A DNA stretch of 64,000 nt, taken from positions 124,001-188,000 of the forward strand of contig JAIXWX010000022.1 in NCBI GenBank assembly GCA_027491075.1. Direction: 5' to 3'. Shown piece by piece: positions 26,327 to 35,443 of this stretch. Position 1 is the stretch's first letter; the number at the start of each line of letters is the position of its first letter. This stretch comes from Flavobacteriales bacterium. GTDB lineage: Bacteria > Bacteroidota > Bacteroidia > Flavobacteriales_D > Sanyastnellaceae. Under the pieces are notes generated by a model that was not told where the DNA came from, did not search any database, and saw nothing but the letters and a program-made list of their open reading frames with translations. A program made the translations under genes and the position numbers.

Positions 26327-27469
26327 TTATGCCTCTTTTATAGAGGTAATATCCACCATTCCGCCAACAAATCGTATAGGTACGCCTTGTTCATCTTTGA
26401 TGATATAGCCTTTATCAAAGATGAATGCATAGGAACCATCTTTTCTTTTAAAAAGATACTCGTCGCTCCAAAATTCTTGTCTGTTTCTTACTGCATCCAT
26501 AAGCTTTTCGTTGACACTATCTGCGTAATTAGGATGAAGGCGTTCGAACCACCAATCGTAAGTATTTACAATTTCGCTTGCATCGTAGCCGAACAGCGAT
26601 GACATGCCCTCATTCCACCACAGCTCATTGGATTTAAGATTCCAATCCCATACAGCATCATTGGACGCTTTTGAAATTTGAGCATAACGTTCTTCACTTT
26701 CGATAAGCGAATTCATGGCCTTAAACAAAGCGGTAGCATCGGTTCCAATGAACCAGTAATGTGCACCCTTGACAACGGGATGGTGAGTGTAAACCAAGTT
26801 CCACGAAATAGTCTTGGAAAGTCCACTTTTTGTGACTACATCTACGTTGATGTGTCGGAAAGATCCATTTTCTTTTCTATAAATTTTTTCTTCTATAATG
26901 CGTCGATAGTGCGGATTGGGATAAATCTTGTCAACCACTGAGGGGTCGCCCAATATTTCGTCCTTCGTATAGCCCGTTACTTCTGTGCACAACTTATTCC
27001 AATACTTTAAAACCCCATGATCATCAGCAGCGCAAATCATGGCGGGCAATTCATCCAGCATTCTCATGAATACATCTCCCCTTGCCAAAACTCTTTCCTC
27101 TTGAAAGCTGGGGCTTTCTTTCTCCTTCATTTGTAACAAATAACAACTCGCTCCAGACAAATCAATTTCGGAAATCTTACAGGCAAAAAGATCATTGCTA
27201 TCGGTAAAAGTCACGAGCAATTCGCTATTCTCAGACTCCATTGAATCGATTAAATCATGCCAAAAGATTCTTCTTTTCTTCGCGAATGCAACCCATTCTA
27301 ATTCCTCGGCATGAAATTGGGTTAATTGGATTGCTCCGCGTTTATGGAGAAATTTTTGAAAATGTAAATTTCCGAATACAAAATCCCCAGATGGAGTGAA
27401 TACACCAATTGGCAAATCCAGACAATCAATGAGCGCTTTTATTTCTTTTGATTCAAAAACTTCAGACAT
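26327..27469 (-). CDS. PAS-domain sensor protein without an output domain
   Basis: This 380-residue protein holds an N-terminal PAS-like part (about 1-120) and two clear PAS/PAC units (about 135-255 with ICAADDHGVLKYWN, and about 265-380 with WDWNLKSNELWWNEG and FKRKDGSYAFIFDKGYI). It ends right after the PAC sequence MVDITSIKEA, where a histidine kinase or GGDEF domain would usually begin. The sequence after the stop has no kinase remnant. The ATG at 27469 is chosen, because the frame reaches a TTG at 27520 that would crowd the divergent gene. Its partner is unknown. Confidence 0.8.
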   Translation of the reverse strand: MSEVFESKEIKALIDCLDLPIGVFTPSGDFVFGNLHFQKFLHKRGAIQLTQFHAEELEWVAFAKKRRIFWHDLIDSMESENSELLVTFTDSNDLFACKISEIDLSGASCYLLQMKEKESPSFQEERVLARGDVFMRMLDELPAMICAADDHGVLKYWNKLCTEVTGYTKDEILGDPSVVDKIYPNPHYRRIIEEKIYRKENGSFRHINVDVVTKSGLSKTISWNLVYTHHPVVKGAHYWFIGTDATALFKAMNSLIESEERYAQISKASNDAVWDWNLKSNELWWNEGMSSLFGYDASEIVNTYDWWFERLHPNYADSVNEKLMDAVRNRQEFWSDEYLFKRKDGSYAFIFDKGYIIKDEQGVPIRFVGGMVDITSIKEA

Positions 27470-27524
27470 AAATGTTAGCTGTGATAAGGGGAATGATCTA
27501 ATTTTATCCTCAAAATGCAAGTGA

Positions 27525-29588
27525 GTGAGACCTACTTCAAATAAAGAGATAATTTCTATAACCCATTATGTTTCAATAGTTCTTTTTCTCGTTTTTTCGA
27601 CGAAAGCGCAATCTCAAGAGGGTTGTAGCTATACTCTAACGTCTAAAACAGAAAAAGCTCTTGAACAAGTTAAAGACACCAAAAAATACGATTCCGACCA
27701 AAGGCAAGAGATTTTAGAGAAAGCCATTGATCAAGATCCCGGTTGTTTACCCTGTCTTCATAAGTTAGGTGAAATTCAATTCCTAAAAGCAAAAAGATCG
27801 GGCTCCCCTTTTTCCTCAGCAGTAATTACATTCGAAAAGCTCATTGAGCTTTGCGCAGAATATCACAGTGAGCCGTATTATTATTTAGGTGCGATGGCCT
27901 ATGCGGATAAGAAATATGATGACGCTTCAAAGTACTTCGAAAAATTCATGCGATTTCCCGATGACGACCCTTCCAAGTTTGAAAAGGACTACCAAAAGAA
28001 GTATGCGGAAGTGGAAGGTGCTTTGCCCTCAATAAAGAGCTACGGTGAAATTTATAACTCAGGAGTTGTTTTTAATCCAATTAAAGTTAGTGGTGTGAGC
28101 TCTTCTTCGGATGATTATTTACCCTTGATATCTCCCGATGGTGAAATCATGTTTTATACTCGGAAGTTTGAGAAACTTGCCAAAGGCGATTTCGCTCCAA
28201 AAATTGTAGAAGAATTCACCTGGAGCAAGCGCCCCGATATAAACAGTAACTTTGATCAAGGCTATCCTTTGCCACCTCCTTTTAACGTAGCAGATAACAT
28301 TGGTGGTGCTACAATCTCAGTGGACAACAAAGAACTCATCATCTCAAAAAAGAATCCACTTCCCAAGAATCCCCAGAATTTTGATCTCTTCAGTGCAAAG
28401 TTCAATTTGATTACTGATGATAAAACAGGACAAAAGGTTTATCAATGGTCGGAACTTGAAAGATTGAGCGACTTAGTAAATAGCGACGGTTGGGAATCAC
28501 AACCCACTCTAAGTGGTGACGGACAGGTTTTGATTTTCGCGGCGGCCAGAATGGAATGTATGAAAGATGATGCAGGAAACTACAGCACCGATTTATTCTA
28601 CAGCAAACGTGGCCCAGATGGAGAGTGGCAGCAAGCAAAGCCGCTCCCAGCTTCTATAAATACGAAAGGAAGAGATAAAGCACCTTATATGCACTGCGAT
28701 AGTAAGTCCTTGTATTTCTCTAGCGATGGTCATCCAGGTGTGGGAGGTTTGGATATTTATTACTGTAAGATGCTTGAAGACGGAACATTTAGTGCTCCTA
28801 AAAACATTGGCTATCCCATCAATAGCGAAAAGGATGAACTAGGTATTGTGGTAAGTAGCGATGGAGAAGTGGCCTATTTCGGTGCGCAGAACCTCCAAAA
28901 CACAAAAGGTTGGGACGTTTATCAGTTCGATGTGCCCGAAAAAGCGAAACCCGAAAAAGTAATGATTCTCAAGGGTGAAGTTAAAAACAGTGTAGGAGAA
29001 ATACCACAAAATGCTTCTGTAGAGGTGAAGTACAAAGAGACCGGCAAAGTGGACAAAATCAAAGTAAACGGGGATGATGGAAGATATGCTGCAGTTGTAA
29101 AGGTGGATACAAAACAAGATGTAGTAGTAGCCGTCAAAGGAGACGACATCGCCTTCAACACTAAAGTGGTCATGAGAAAGGAAGACACTAAACCTCCTGT
29201 AGTAGCCAAAGTAGAACTTCAAGCTGAAAAAGAAGAGTCCGGAAAGGCATTTGTAATCAACGACATTTATTACTCTACCAGTAAATCAGATATCGAACAA
29301 AAATCACTTCTTATTTTGGATGAGTTTGCTGAATACCTAAAGTCCAATCCGTCCATAACCATAGAAATAAGAGGACACACCGACAATGTTGGAAACGACC
29401 AAGCCAACCTCGCCTTGTCCATGGAAAGATCATTTGAGGTACTGAACTATCTCGTAACAAAAGGAGTGGATGGTAAGCGGTTAAAAAGCAAAGGCTACGG
29501 AGAAACAAAACCAGTGGCCTCTAATGACACCGAGGAAGGAAGAGCAAAAAACAGAAGAACAGAATTTCTAATCACAAGTATTGATTAA
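27525..29588 (+). CDS. OmpA-family protein with TPR, PD40 propeller and CRD (PorE-like)
   Basis: This 687-residue envelope protein has a signal peptide (about 1-30), TPR-like helices (about 40-165), a PD40/WD40-like propeller (about 185-460, with SPDGEIMFYTRK and KSLYFSSDGHPGVGGLDIYY), a carboxypeptidase-regulatory-like domain (about 475-550), and a C-terminal OmpA peptidoglycan-binding domain (about 575-687, IEIRGHTDNVGND, and NRRTEFLI). This order matches PorE, a T9SS component that links the secretion machine to peptidoglycan, but other paralogues share it, so PorE identity is inference. It lacks a clear lipobox. Start is the GTG at 27525, which follows an in-frame stop directly. Confidence 0.8.
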   Translation: MRPTSNKEIISITHYVSIVLFLVFSTKAQSQEGCSYTLTSKTEKALEQVKDTKKYDSDQRQEILEKAIDQDPGCLPCLHKLGEIQFLKAKRSGSPFSSAVITFEKLIELCAEYHSEPYYYLGAMAYADKKYDDASKYFEKFMRFPDDDPSKFEKDYQKKYAEVEGALPSIKSYGEIYNSGVVFNPIKVSGVSSSSDDYLPLISPDGEIMFYTRKFEKLAKGDFAPKIVEEFTWSKRPDINSNFDQGYPLPPPFNVADNIGGATISVDNKELIISKKNPLPKNPQNFDLFSAKFNLITDDKTGQKVYQWSELERLSDLVNSDGWESQPTLSGDGQVLIFAAARMECMKDDAGNYSTDLFYSKRGPDGEWQQAKPLPASINTKGRDKAPYMHCDSKSLYFSSDGHPGVGGLDIYYCKMLEDGTFSAPKNIGYPINSEKDELGIVVSSDGEVAYFGAQNLQNTKGWDVYQFDVPEKAKPEKVMILKGEVKNSVGEIPQNASVEVKYKETGKVDKIKVNGDDGRYAAVVKVDTKQDVVVAVKGDDIAFNTKVVMRKEDTKPPVVAKVELQAEKEESGKAFVINDIYYSTSKSDIEQKSLLILDEFAEYLKSNPSITIEIRGHTDNVGNDQANLALSMERSFEVLNYLVTKGVDGKRLKSKGYGETKPVASNDTEEGRAKNRRTEFLITSID

Positions 29589-29609
29589 ATTCGCACAAAT
29601 TTATATAGC

Positions 29610-30203
29610 ATGAGAACTACATTTTTCATCGTTGCGGCCTCCATTATGATGGGTGGATGTGACCATAGCAACCACCAGCATGGAACAGAACAAAATGCTG
29701 CACCCGCTCAAAACTTTTACGGGGCAAACTTTGATCCCAGCGGAGCAATTCCTGTGGATAGTATCGGAAGTATGTTAGCATCCTCTGATTCTGTACAAGT
29801 AAAATTTGCAGGAGTAATTGCAGAGACATGCACTAAGAAAGGGTGTTGGATGGACGTAAAGCTCGCCAACGGCGAAACGATGATGGTGCGTATGAAAGAC
29901 TACGGATTCTTTGTTCCAACTAGCGGTGCTGAAAACTTAAATTGTACTGTTTCGGGTTGGGCATTCAAAGAAATTATTCCTGTAGAAGACCTTCGTCACT
30001 ACGCTGAAGACGCTGGAAAATCTGCAGAAGAAATTGCAGCCATTACGGAGCCTAAGCCAGGAATTTCTTTCATGGCCGATGGAATTATGATTGAAGGATA
30101 TAAGCCAACTGATGCTCATGAACATCATGAAGGTGACGGACACGATCATCACCACGAGGGCGATGGGCATGATCATCATGAAGGTGATGGTCACAGTCAC
30201 TAA
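29610..30203 (+). CDS. DUF4920 lipoprotein with a His-rich C-terminal tail
   Basis: This 197-residue lipoprotein has a signal peptide with lipobox MMGGC (Cys17). The body has the DUF4920 features, including AETCTKKGCWMDVKL, TMMVRMKDYGFFVP and the following GWAFKEIIPVEDLRHYAEDAG. The last 30 residues are a repeat of HEGDGHDHH-type units with about a dozen His, a likely binder of Zn, Cu or Ni (inference). The Cys pair in CTKKGCW could form a metal or redox site. A 7-of-8 match to the -7 box (TAAATTCG, 29586-29593) lies just before the gene. It ends at a strong bidirectional terminator. Confidence 0.8.
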   Translation: MRTTFFIVAASIMMGGCDHSNHQHGTEQNAAPAQNFYGANFDPSGAIPVDSIGSMLASSDSVQVKFAGVIAETCTKKGCWMDVKLANGETMMVRMKDYGFFVPTSGAENLNCTVSGWAFKEIIPVEDLRHYAEDAGKSAEEIAAITEPKPGISFMADGIMIEGYKPTDAHEHHEGDGHDHHHEGDGHDHHEGDGHSH

Positions 30204-30223
30204 GTAGTTACAATTTTTTTCTA

Positions 30224-30271
30224 CCCCGAATTTCAAAATAGCACTATTTCGAAATTCGGGGTTTCTCTTTT
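30224..30271. terminator. Strong bidirectional terminator
   Basis: A very long hairpin (arms 30224-30241 and 30244-30261, one mismatch) has T-rich flanks on both sides (TTTTTTTCTA at left, TTTCTCTTTT at right). It separates the plus-strand lipoprotein gene from the minus-strand M16 peptidase gene. Confidence 0.9.
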
Positions 30272-31496
30272 AATAGGTGTAGGTCAAAGAACTCAAACGC
30301 TCTGGGGTGAGTGTTTGCCTCGCAGCTTCTACAATGTCTTCAGCAGTGATCGTTTCAACTTTTTTAAATACATCTTCTAAGGTATCAATGCGATCAAATA
30401 AAATCAAGCTTTTTCCCAGATTAAACATCATAGCTCCTGCGCTGTCTTGAGCCAAGGCAATCTGCCCGACAATCTGCTTTTTAGCATCGTGCATCTGCCG
30501 AGTGCTGAGTTTTTTATCATAAAATGACTTCAATTCTTTTTCTATCAAACCTTTGCTCTTTTCCAAATTTTGTTTGTCTGTTCCAAGATAAATTGAAAAT
30601 ACCCCAGAATCACTGAAAGGTGCATAGGTTGAATCTATGTGGTAGGCTATTCCATGCTTTTCACGAATTTTTAGACTCAACCTATTATTCATAGCAGGTC
30701 CACCTAAAATATTATTTAGCAAGGTCAACGCAGGTCGCAATTTGTGAGGATAGCTGTATGCGGGACTCCCCAACACATAATGCACTTGATGGATATCCTT
30801 TTTCTCTACCTTATGAAAGGGTCTATAGCCCTTAAACGATTTTCTCTCAAGCTCGCTGCTTGTGAGTTTATGATCACCTAAATATTTCTCAAGAAGGAAC
30901 TTAAGCTTCTCCACCTCAATCTTTCCTACGGAAGAAAAAATCAGGTTATCTTCTGTAAAGGTTCTTTTTCTAAATCGAATTAAATCCTTTGAACCAAACT
31001 TCTTAATAGTCTGCTCTGTTCCGAGAATGCTTCTTCCCAATGGATGATTCTTAAAGAGCAAGGCATCAAAGTCTTCAAAAATCATTTCGCCAGGACTGTC
31101 CTTGTAGCTGTTTATTTCATCGATTATTACTTCTCTTTCTTTACTGATTTCTTTTTCGGGAAAAACGGAATTAAAAGCAATATCCGCGATCAATTCGATG
31201 CTTCTTTCAAAATGCTCTTTCAGAAAACTTGCATGTATCCACGTTTCTTCTTTTGCTGTGAAGGCATTGAGCTCGCCTCCTACCGCGTCCAATCTACTTA
31301 GAATATGAAACGTCTTTCTTGACTTTGTCCCTTTAAAAAGGCTATGTTCCAGAAAGTGTGCGAGGCCATGCTCGTTGTCTTGCTCATCTCTGCTTCCCGC
31401 TCCGATAAGTAGTCCGCAATGGCCTACCTCTCTATCCATGGGTTGATGAACTACACGGATACCATTCTTCAAAGTAAAAATTACTGGTTCTTGCAT
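30270..31496 (-). CDS. M16-family zinc peptidase (PqqL/YmxG-like)
   Basis: This 408-residue insulinase-family peptidase has the inverted zinc motif HxxEH (HFLEHSLF, about residue 47) and the distal Glu in REVIIDEIN. The C-terminal half is a second M16 domain with RPALTLLNNILGG and the KIREKHGIAYHI segment. There is no signal peptide, so it is probably cytoplasmic, as the processing-peptidase-like YmxG/PreP relatives are. The substrate is unknown. It converges on the lipoprotein gene across the terminator. Confidence 0.9.
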   Translation of the reverse strand: MQEPVIFTLKNGIRVVHQPMDREVGHCGLLIGAGSRDEQDNEHGLAHFLEHSLFKGTKSRKTFHILSRLDAVGGELNAFTAKEETWIHASFLKEHFERSIELIADIAFNSVFPEKEISKEREVIIDEINSYKDSPGEMIFEDFDALLFKNHPLGRSILGTEQTIKKFGSKDLIRFRKRTFTEDNLIFSSVGKIEVEKLKFLLEKYLGDHKLTSSELERKSFKGYRPFHKVEKKDIHQVHYVLGSPAYSYPHKLRPALTLLNNILGGPAMNNRLSLKIREKHGIAYHIDSTYAPFSDSGVFSIYLGTDKQNLEKSKGLIEKELKSFYDKKLSTRQMHDAKKQIVGQIALAQDSAGAMMFNLGKSLILFDRIDTLEDVFKKVETITAEDIVEAARQTLTPERLSSLTYTY

Positions 31497-31536
31497 ATGT
31501 TACCGAATGAATGTTCGGTGAGTTTAGATTTTGTAT

Positions 31537-31944
31537 TTAAAATGGCGAAATACGATGCATATCATTATTGTTTTCGTCGATTTCATTCTTGACTGTTCTC
31601 ATTTTTGTAGCTACTTTAGCCATATCTGGCAACTGATTATTGAGAAGCCACAGCATGGCATCGTCATTATTATCTGTCGCCAAAGCCATTTTCTCTAAAA
31701 CATCAAATCCATTCTTTCTGAGCCATAGTCGCGCATTGATGTTTCCCTCCCCTCCGTTAATCAAGGCCATCAAATGAGGATGTCCGTTATGGATGAGCCA
31801 CTGCCTCGCTTCATCTTGATTATGAAGCGCAAAAACAAAAAGACCTAACTCTGGGTAACCATTGGTAATTAACCAGTCTCGAATGTCTCGGTTTCCTCCG
31901 ATTGCTTCTGCCCAAGCTAGAATGATTTTTGCTGGATATTCCAT
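31537..31944 (-). CDS. Conserved hypothetical protein with WLxxNG repeats
   Basis: This 135-residue protein has no signal peptide or membrane helix. It consists of about four repeats of 30-35 residues, each with a W-(L)-x-x-N-(G) core (DWLITNGYPELG, QWLIHNGHPHLM, LWLRKNGFDVLEK, LWLLNNQLPDM), and ends in a polar tail. I recall close relatives in other Bacteroidota but no known function. Repeats of this kind suggest a helical protein-binding scaffold (inference). It is preceded by a terminator of the upstream lipoprotein gene. Confidence 0.75.
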   Translation of the reverse strand: MEYPAKIILAWAEAIGGNRDIRDWLITNGYPELGLFVFALHNQDEARQWLIHNGHPHLMALINGGEGNINARLWLRKNGFDVLEKMALATDNNDDAMLWLLNNQLPDMAKVATKMRTVKNEIDENNNDMHRISPF

Positions 31945-31963
31945 TTTTCACGAAGGTAGAAAT

Positions 31964-31991
31964 AAAAAAGGCCTTCCGAAGAAGGCCTTTT
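31964..31991 (-). terminator. Terminator of the TPR/OmpA-like lipoprotein gene
   Basis: A perfect 11-bp stem (31966-31976 with 31981-31991) has a CGAA loop (31977-31980) and, read on the minus strand, runs into a T-stretch. It follows the stop codon at 32008. Confidence 0.9.
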
Positions 31992-32007
31992 AATAATATT
32001 ATTCTCA

Positions 32008-33705
32008 TTAGAAGTTCAAAGCATCTTTAAAGTTTCTGAACTCTAAGTCCTTTTTCGCCTTATCGGCTAATTTGCTGTCTTTCTGAACTGCACTCTTCAA
32101 GTTAGACGCAACGGCTGCTGCATCATTGTTGCGCGCTGCAATAACTGCTCTTAAATAATCTGCGAGAGCACTGCTGTCTTTGCTTGCATCAATATCCGAT
32201 TGTGCTCCAGCATTGTCCTTGTTCAACAACTTACCCAAGGCAGAGTTGAAGGTCTTGTAAGAACCGAAGCTGCTTACCGCAGAGCTGTAATCACCGTTTT
32301 GAATATGAATAAGTCCTTTATTGTACTTCGCTTCTGCAGCTGAACTTTCATTCAGATACTTCATTGCTCCTTTACGATCGCCGTTCAAACGAGTTACTGC
32401 ACCCATGTTACAGCTGGTCTCTGTAGTCTTTGACATACCGTAAGCTTTGCTGAATTGGTTTTCAGCATCCTTGGTCTTATTTTGTAAATACAAAGCAACA
32501 CCCAAGTTGTTAGTAGCTCTGTAATCTGCGTCTGACTTAGAAACAGCAGCACGATAAATAGACTCCTTAGTAGCCAAGTCTTCGATCAAAGAAGCCGCCT
32601 TCAAGCACTCCTCATAGGTCAATTGAGAAGGATTAGATTTGCCCAAAGCAATCAGTTCAGCGTCTGAATACCCTTCTAGGTCATAGTTGATTAATACAGT
32701 GCAACGGCGTAAAGCTGGGAAAATGTCTTTTTGAATCTCTGTATATGTTTTAGAGATGTTCTTGATTTCTTGCTCACGAGCCTGAAGATCTGTGGTTTTC
32801 TGAAGAATGCGGATGATGATATCTCTATCTCCGATAGCTGATTTTTCCATTGCAGAACGGAAGCCTTCCCAGTCCTCACCTCTTGAAGTAACCTTCATGA
32901 GTGGGGCGTATTGAGCATCCATTTTCATTTTCTTCAAGCGTTCAGTAATAGCGCCTTGACCCGCAGTTCCACGCTCATTTGAAAGATTGTCATTCAACAA
33001 CATTTCTCCTTCTGGAGAAGCGTAAGAAACAAACTCGATACTCTTGATTACCATCTTCGGATTTGCAGCCACATTGGTAAAGAAAGAATCCAATTGAAGG
33101 ATGTCGCTATCCTTAAGTTCTGCAGGCTTAATCTTTGAAGAATTATAATCGAAGTTGATTTCCGCGCTGGTAGAATAAGAAAGAGTTCTTACGAACTTAT
33201 CCGTAGCATAAACTACTTTATCGTCCCCTTTCAATAAATATGGAGTTGTAATAACACCTACACCGATAGGAAGAGGTTCGAACTGCTTCGACTTACTTCC
33301 TTGCTGGCCGTAAATACGCAATTGTAGTTCACTGCTTTCCATTCCTGGGGCATACCCAATCTTATCATTGTAAGAAAAGGACTTTCCTGTTTTGAAAGGA
33401 ATTTTTTCATAGTTACCAGCAGCTTGTTCGCCTTGGTAGCCCTTCATTTCAAACTTCGCTTCACTTGATCCGTAAACCAATACAGGTGTAGCTTCTACAA
33501 CCACTTTCTTGTGGAAATACTTTTCAGGGAACTTTCCGTTGATGGACAATTCGATGCTATCACCGTGTACTTCTAAAGGGTTTGGATTTGAGGTAGCTCC
33601 AAGTTCTTTAATGTACTTTTCCATTTTCCCGATTCCGCCACAAGCAGCGAGCATCAGTCCAGACATTACCGCTACGATCACAACGTAGAAGTTGTTCTTT
33701 TTCAT
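32008..33705 (-). CDS. Lipoprotein with OmpA-like and TPR domains
   Basis: This 565-residue protein has a lipoprotein signal (lipobox MLAAC, Cys22), a beta-rich N-terminal part (about 40-165, VVVEATPVLVYG), an OmpA-like middle (about 180-330, INFDYNSSKIKP and EFVSYASPEG), and TPR-like helices at the C-terminal end (about 385-550, with YRATNNLGVALYLQNK, AEAKYNKGLIHIQNGDY). The layout fits an outer-membrane anchored scaffold that binds peptidoglycan. I recognise no named member. It is abundant in Ala, Lys and Ser toward the end. The -7 box lies about 41 bases upstream. Confidence 0.75.
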   Translation of the reverse strand: MKKNNFYVVIVAVMSGLMLAACGGIGKMEKYIKELGATSNPNPLEVHGDSIELSINGKFPEKYFHKKVVVEATPVLVYGSSEAKFEMKGYQGEQAAGNYEKIPFKTGKSFSYNDKIGYAPGMESSELQLRIYGQQGSKSKQFEPLPIGVGVITTPYLLKGDDKVVYATDKFVRTLSYSTSAEINFDYNSSKIKPAELKDSDILQLDSFFTNVAANPKMVIKSIEFVSYASPEGEMLLNDNLSNERGTAGQGAITERLKKMKMDAQYAPLMKVTSRGEDWEGFRSAMEKSAIGDRDIIIRILQKTTDLQAREQEIKNISKTYTEIQKDIFPALRRCTVLINYDLEGYSDAELIALGKSNPSQLTYEECLKAASLIEDLATKESIYRAAVSKSDADYRATNNLGVALYLQNKTKDAENQFSKAYGMSKTTETSCNMGAVTRLNGDRKGAMKYLNESSAAEAKYNKGLIHIQNGDYSSAVSSFGSYKTFNSALGKLLNKDNAGAQSDIDASKDSSALADYLRAVIAARNNDAAAVASNLKSAVQKDSKLADKAKKDLEFRNFKDALNF

Positions 33706-33745
33706 GCTTATAGTTATTTATATGGTGTATGTTGTAAAATCGACG

Positions 33746-33753
33746 CAAAACTA
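33746..33753 (-). promoter_or_regulatory. -7 promoter box for the TPR/OmpA-like lipoprotein
   Basis: On the minus strand TAGTTTTG matches TAnnTTTG and lies 41 bases before the ATG. An inverted repeat (GCTCA/TGAGC, 33766-33770 and 33780-33784) sits just upstream of it and may mark an operator or the accA terminator. Confidence 0.5.
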
Positions 33754-33846
33754 ATCAATCCGCTCGCTCAAAAAAACCCTGAGCACGAATTTATAGTTGG
33801 TTTATTAACCCTTCTATCTTCTAATTTGTGAATAAGTCTTGGGATG

Positions 33847-34806
33847 TCAATTGTTTACAACCACTCCCATTGCGCAGAACTTCTCAATTCTCTTGTTTAC
33901 TCGATCTGAAGGGTTCATGCTTTCCAACTCATTCAAGTGTTTCAAAATTTCATGCTTCACCGTTTCAAATATCTCCGGTCTATTTGCATGCGCTCCGCCT
34001 ACCGGTTCATGAATGATCCCATCAATGAGTTTATTCTGTAGCATATCGTCAGCGGTAAGCTTAAGTGCTTTGGAAGCAGTGACTTTATGATCCCAACTTC
34101 TCCAAAGGATAGAACTGCAAGATTCAGGAGAAATAACAGAATACCATGTATTTTCTAACATCAATACTTTATCACCAATCCCAATTCCCAATGCACCTCC
34201 AGAAGCGCCTTCTCCGATGATTATGCATATCACAGGCACTCTCAGCTTCATCATTTCAAATAGATTTCTTGCAATAGCTTCGCCTTGTCCTCTTTCTTCC
34301 GCTTCCAAACCAGGGTATGCTCCAGGAGTATCAATGAATGTCACGATGGGCTTATTGAATTTTTCCGCCAGCTTCATTAACCTCAAGGCTTTGCGGTAAC
34401 CCTCAGGGTTGGCCATTCCGAAATTGCGGTATTGGCGCATCTTGGTATTGATCCCCTTCTGCTGCCCAATAAACATGACGCTTTTACCCTCTAGCATTCC
34501 GAATCCGCCCACCATCGCTTTATCGTCTTTCACAGTGCGATCACCATGTAACTCTATCCACTGATTATTGGTGATTCCCTCGATATACTGAATGGTATAA
34601 GGCCGGTCAGGATGACGGCTCACTTGTACTCTTTGCCAAGGGTCAAGATTGCTGTAAATTTCTTTCGTTTTCTCCACCAATGCTGCCTCTAAATCCTTGA
34701 TAGCATTGGACATATCCACTCCTGTCTTTACTTCACTTTCCTTCAGTTTCTGAATTTGCTCATTCAATTCCTTGATGGGCGCTTCAAAATCAAGATAAGT
34801 AATCAT
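33847..34806 (-). CDS. accA: Acetyl-CoA carboxylase carboxyltransferase subunit alpha
   Basis: This 319-residue subunit works with AccD to transfer the carboxyl group from carboxybiotin to acetyl-CoA in fatty acid synthesis. Visible are the family N-terminal helix ([18 protein letters not shown]), [32 protein letters not shown], and [15 protein letters not shown], which shape the CoA and biotin sites. Length is typical. Spacing from the rdgB stop is 50 bases, so they may be separate units. Confidence 0.96.
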   Translation of the reverse strand: MITYLDFEAPIKELNEQIQKLKESEVKTGVDMSNAIKDLEAALVEKTKEIYSNLDPWQRVQVSRHPDRPYTIQYIEGITNNQWIELHGDRTVKDDKAMVGGFGMLEGKSVMFIGQQKGINTKMRQYRNFGMANPEGYRKALRLMKLAEKFNKPIVTFIDTPGAYPGLEAEERGQGEAIARNLFEMMKLRVPVICIIIGEGASGGALGIGIGDKVLMLENTWYSVISPESCSSILWRSWDHKVTASKALKLTADDMLQNKLIDGIIHEPVGGAHANRPEIFETVKHEILKHLNELESMNPSDRVNKRIEKFCAMGVVVNN

Positions 34807-34855
34807 TCCTTGCCTCTTTAATTGGTTATCGGGGCGAAAAATAGGAAATTTCCTA

Positions 34856-35443
34856 TCAACCTCCCTTTAAAAATGTCTCAAGCTGCTTTAGTGCTAGTCC
34901 ACGGTGGCTGAGAATATTCTTCTCTTCTGTTGTCATCATTGCAAAAGACCTACTATTGCTGGAAGCTACAAAGATGCTGTCGTATCCAAAGCCTCCTTGA
35001 CCTCTTTCCTCTCTTAAAACATGGCCTTCTACCTTTCCTTCAAAAAAATATTCTTGTCCTTTCCAAATCAAACAAATAACTGTTTTAAAGTGTGCCTTTC
35101 TATTCACTTCCGTACTCAAATTCTTTAGCAATAATTGCCTGTTGGCTTGAGCGTCTTTTTGTGGTCCTGCGTATCTAGCGCTATATACACCTGGTGCTCC
35201 CGCCAAGGCATCCACTAAAAGTCCTGTATCATCGGCAAAGCAATCCACTCCGTAGCGCTCATATACATAACGTGCTTTCATAGCCGCGTTACCTTCAATC
35301 GTTTCTGCTGTTTCTGGAATTTCCTCAACACATCCAATATCTTTCAATCCCAACAAGGGAAAACCTCCCATCTTGGCTGAAACCTCCATCACCTTATGTT
35401 CATTGGCGCTGGCAAAAACCAATGCTTTTCTTTCTAAACTCAT
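34856..35443 (-). CDS. rdgB: Non-canonical purine NTP pyrophosphatase RdgB/HAM1
   Basis: This 195-residue enzyme hydrolyses dITP, XTP and ITP to the monophosphates to keep them out of DNA. It has [12 protein letters not shown] (the usual start), [39 protein letters not shown], the [10 protein letters not shown] segment and LSHRGLAL. It starts with a 4-base overlap with the menE stop (ATGA), so it is the end of the men transcript. Confidence 0.95.
   Translation of the reverse strand: MSLERKALVFASANEHKVMEVSAKMGGFPLLGLKDIGCVEEIPETAETIEGNAAMKARYVYERYGVDCFADDTGLLVDALAGAPGVYSARYAGPQKDAQANRQLLLKNLSTEVNRKAHFKTVICLIWKGQEYFFEGKVEGHVLREERGQGGFGYDSIFVASSNSRSFAMMTTEEKNILSHRGLALKQLETFLKGG

Noticed and set aside
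28411-29222. Minus-strand frames within the PorE-like gene
   Set aside because: No start context, repetitive Ser/Thr/Phe composition, and overlap with a well-supported gene.
33766-33784. GCTCA/TGAGC inverted repeat as a firm terminator of accA
   Set aside because: The stem is only 5 bp and the T-run lies in the loop, so it does not have terminator form.
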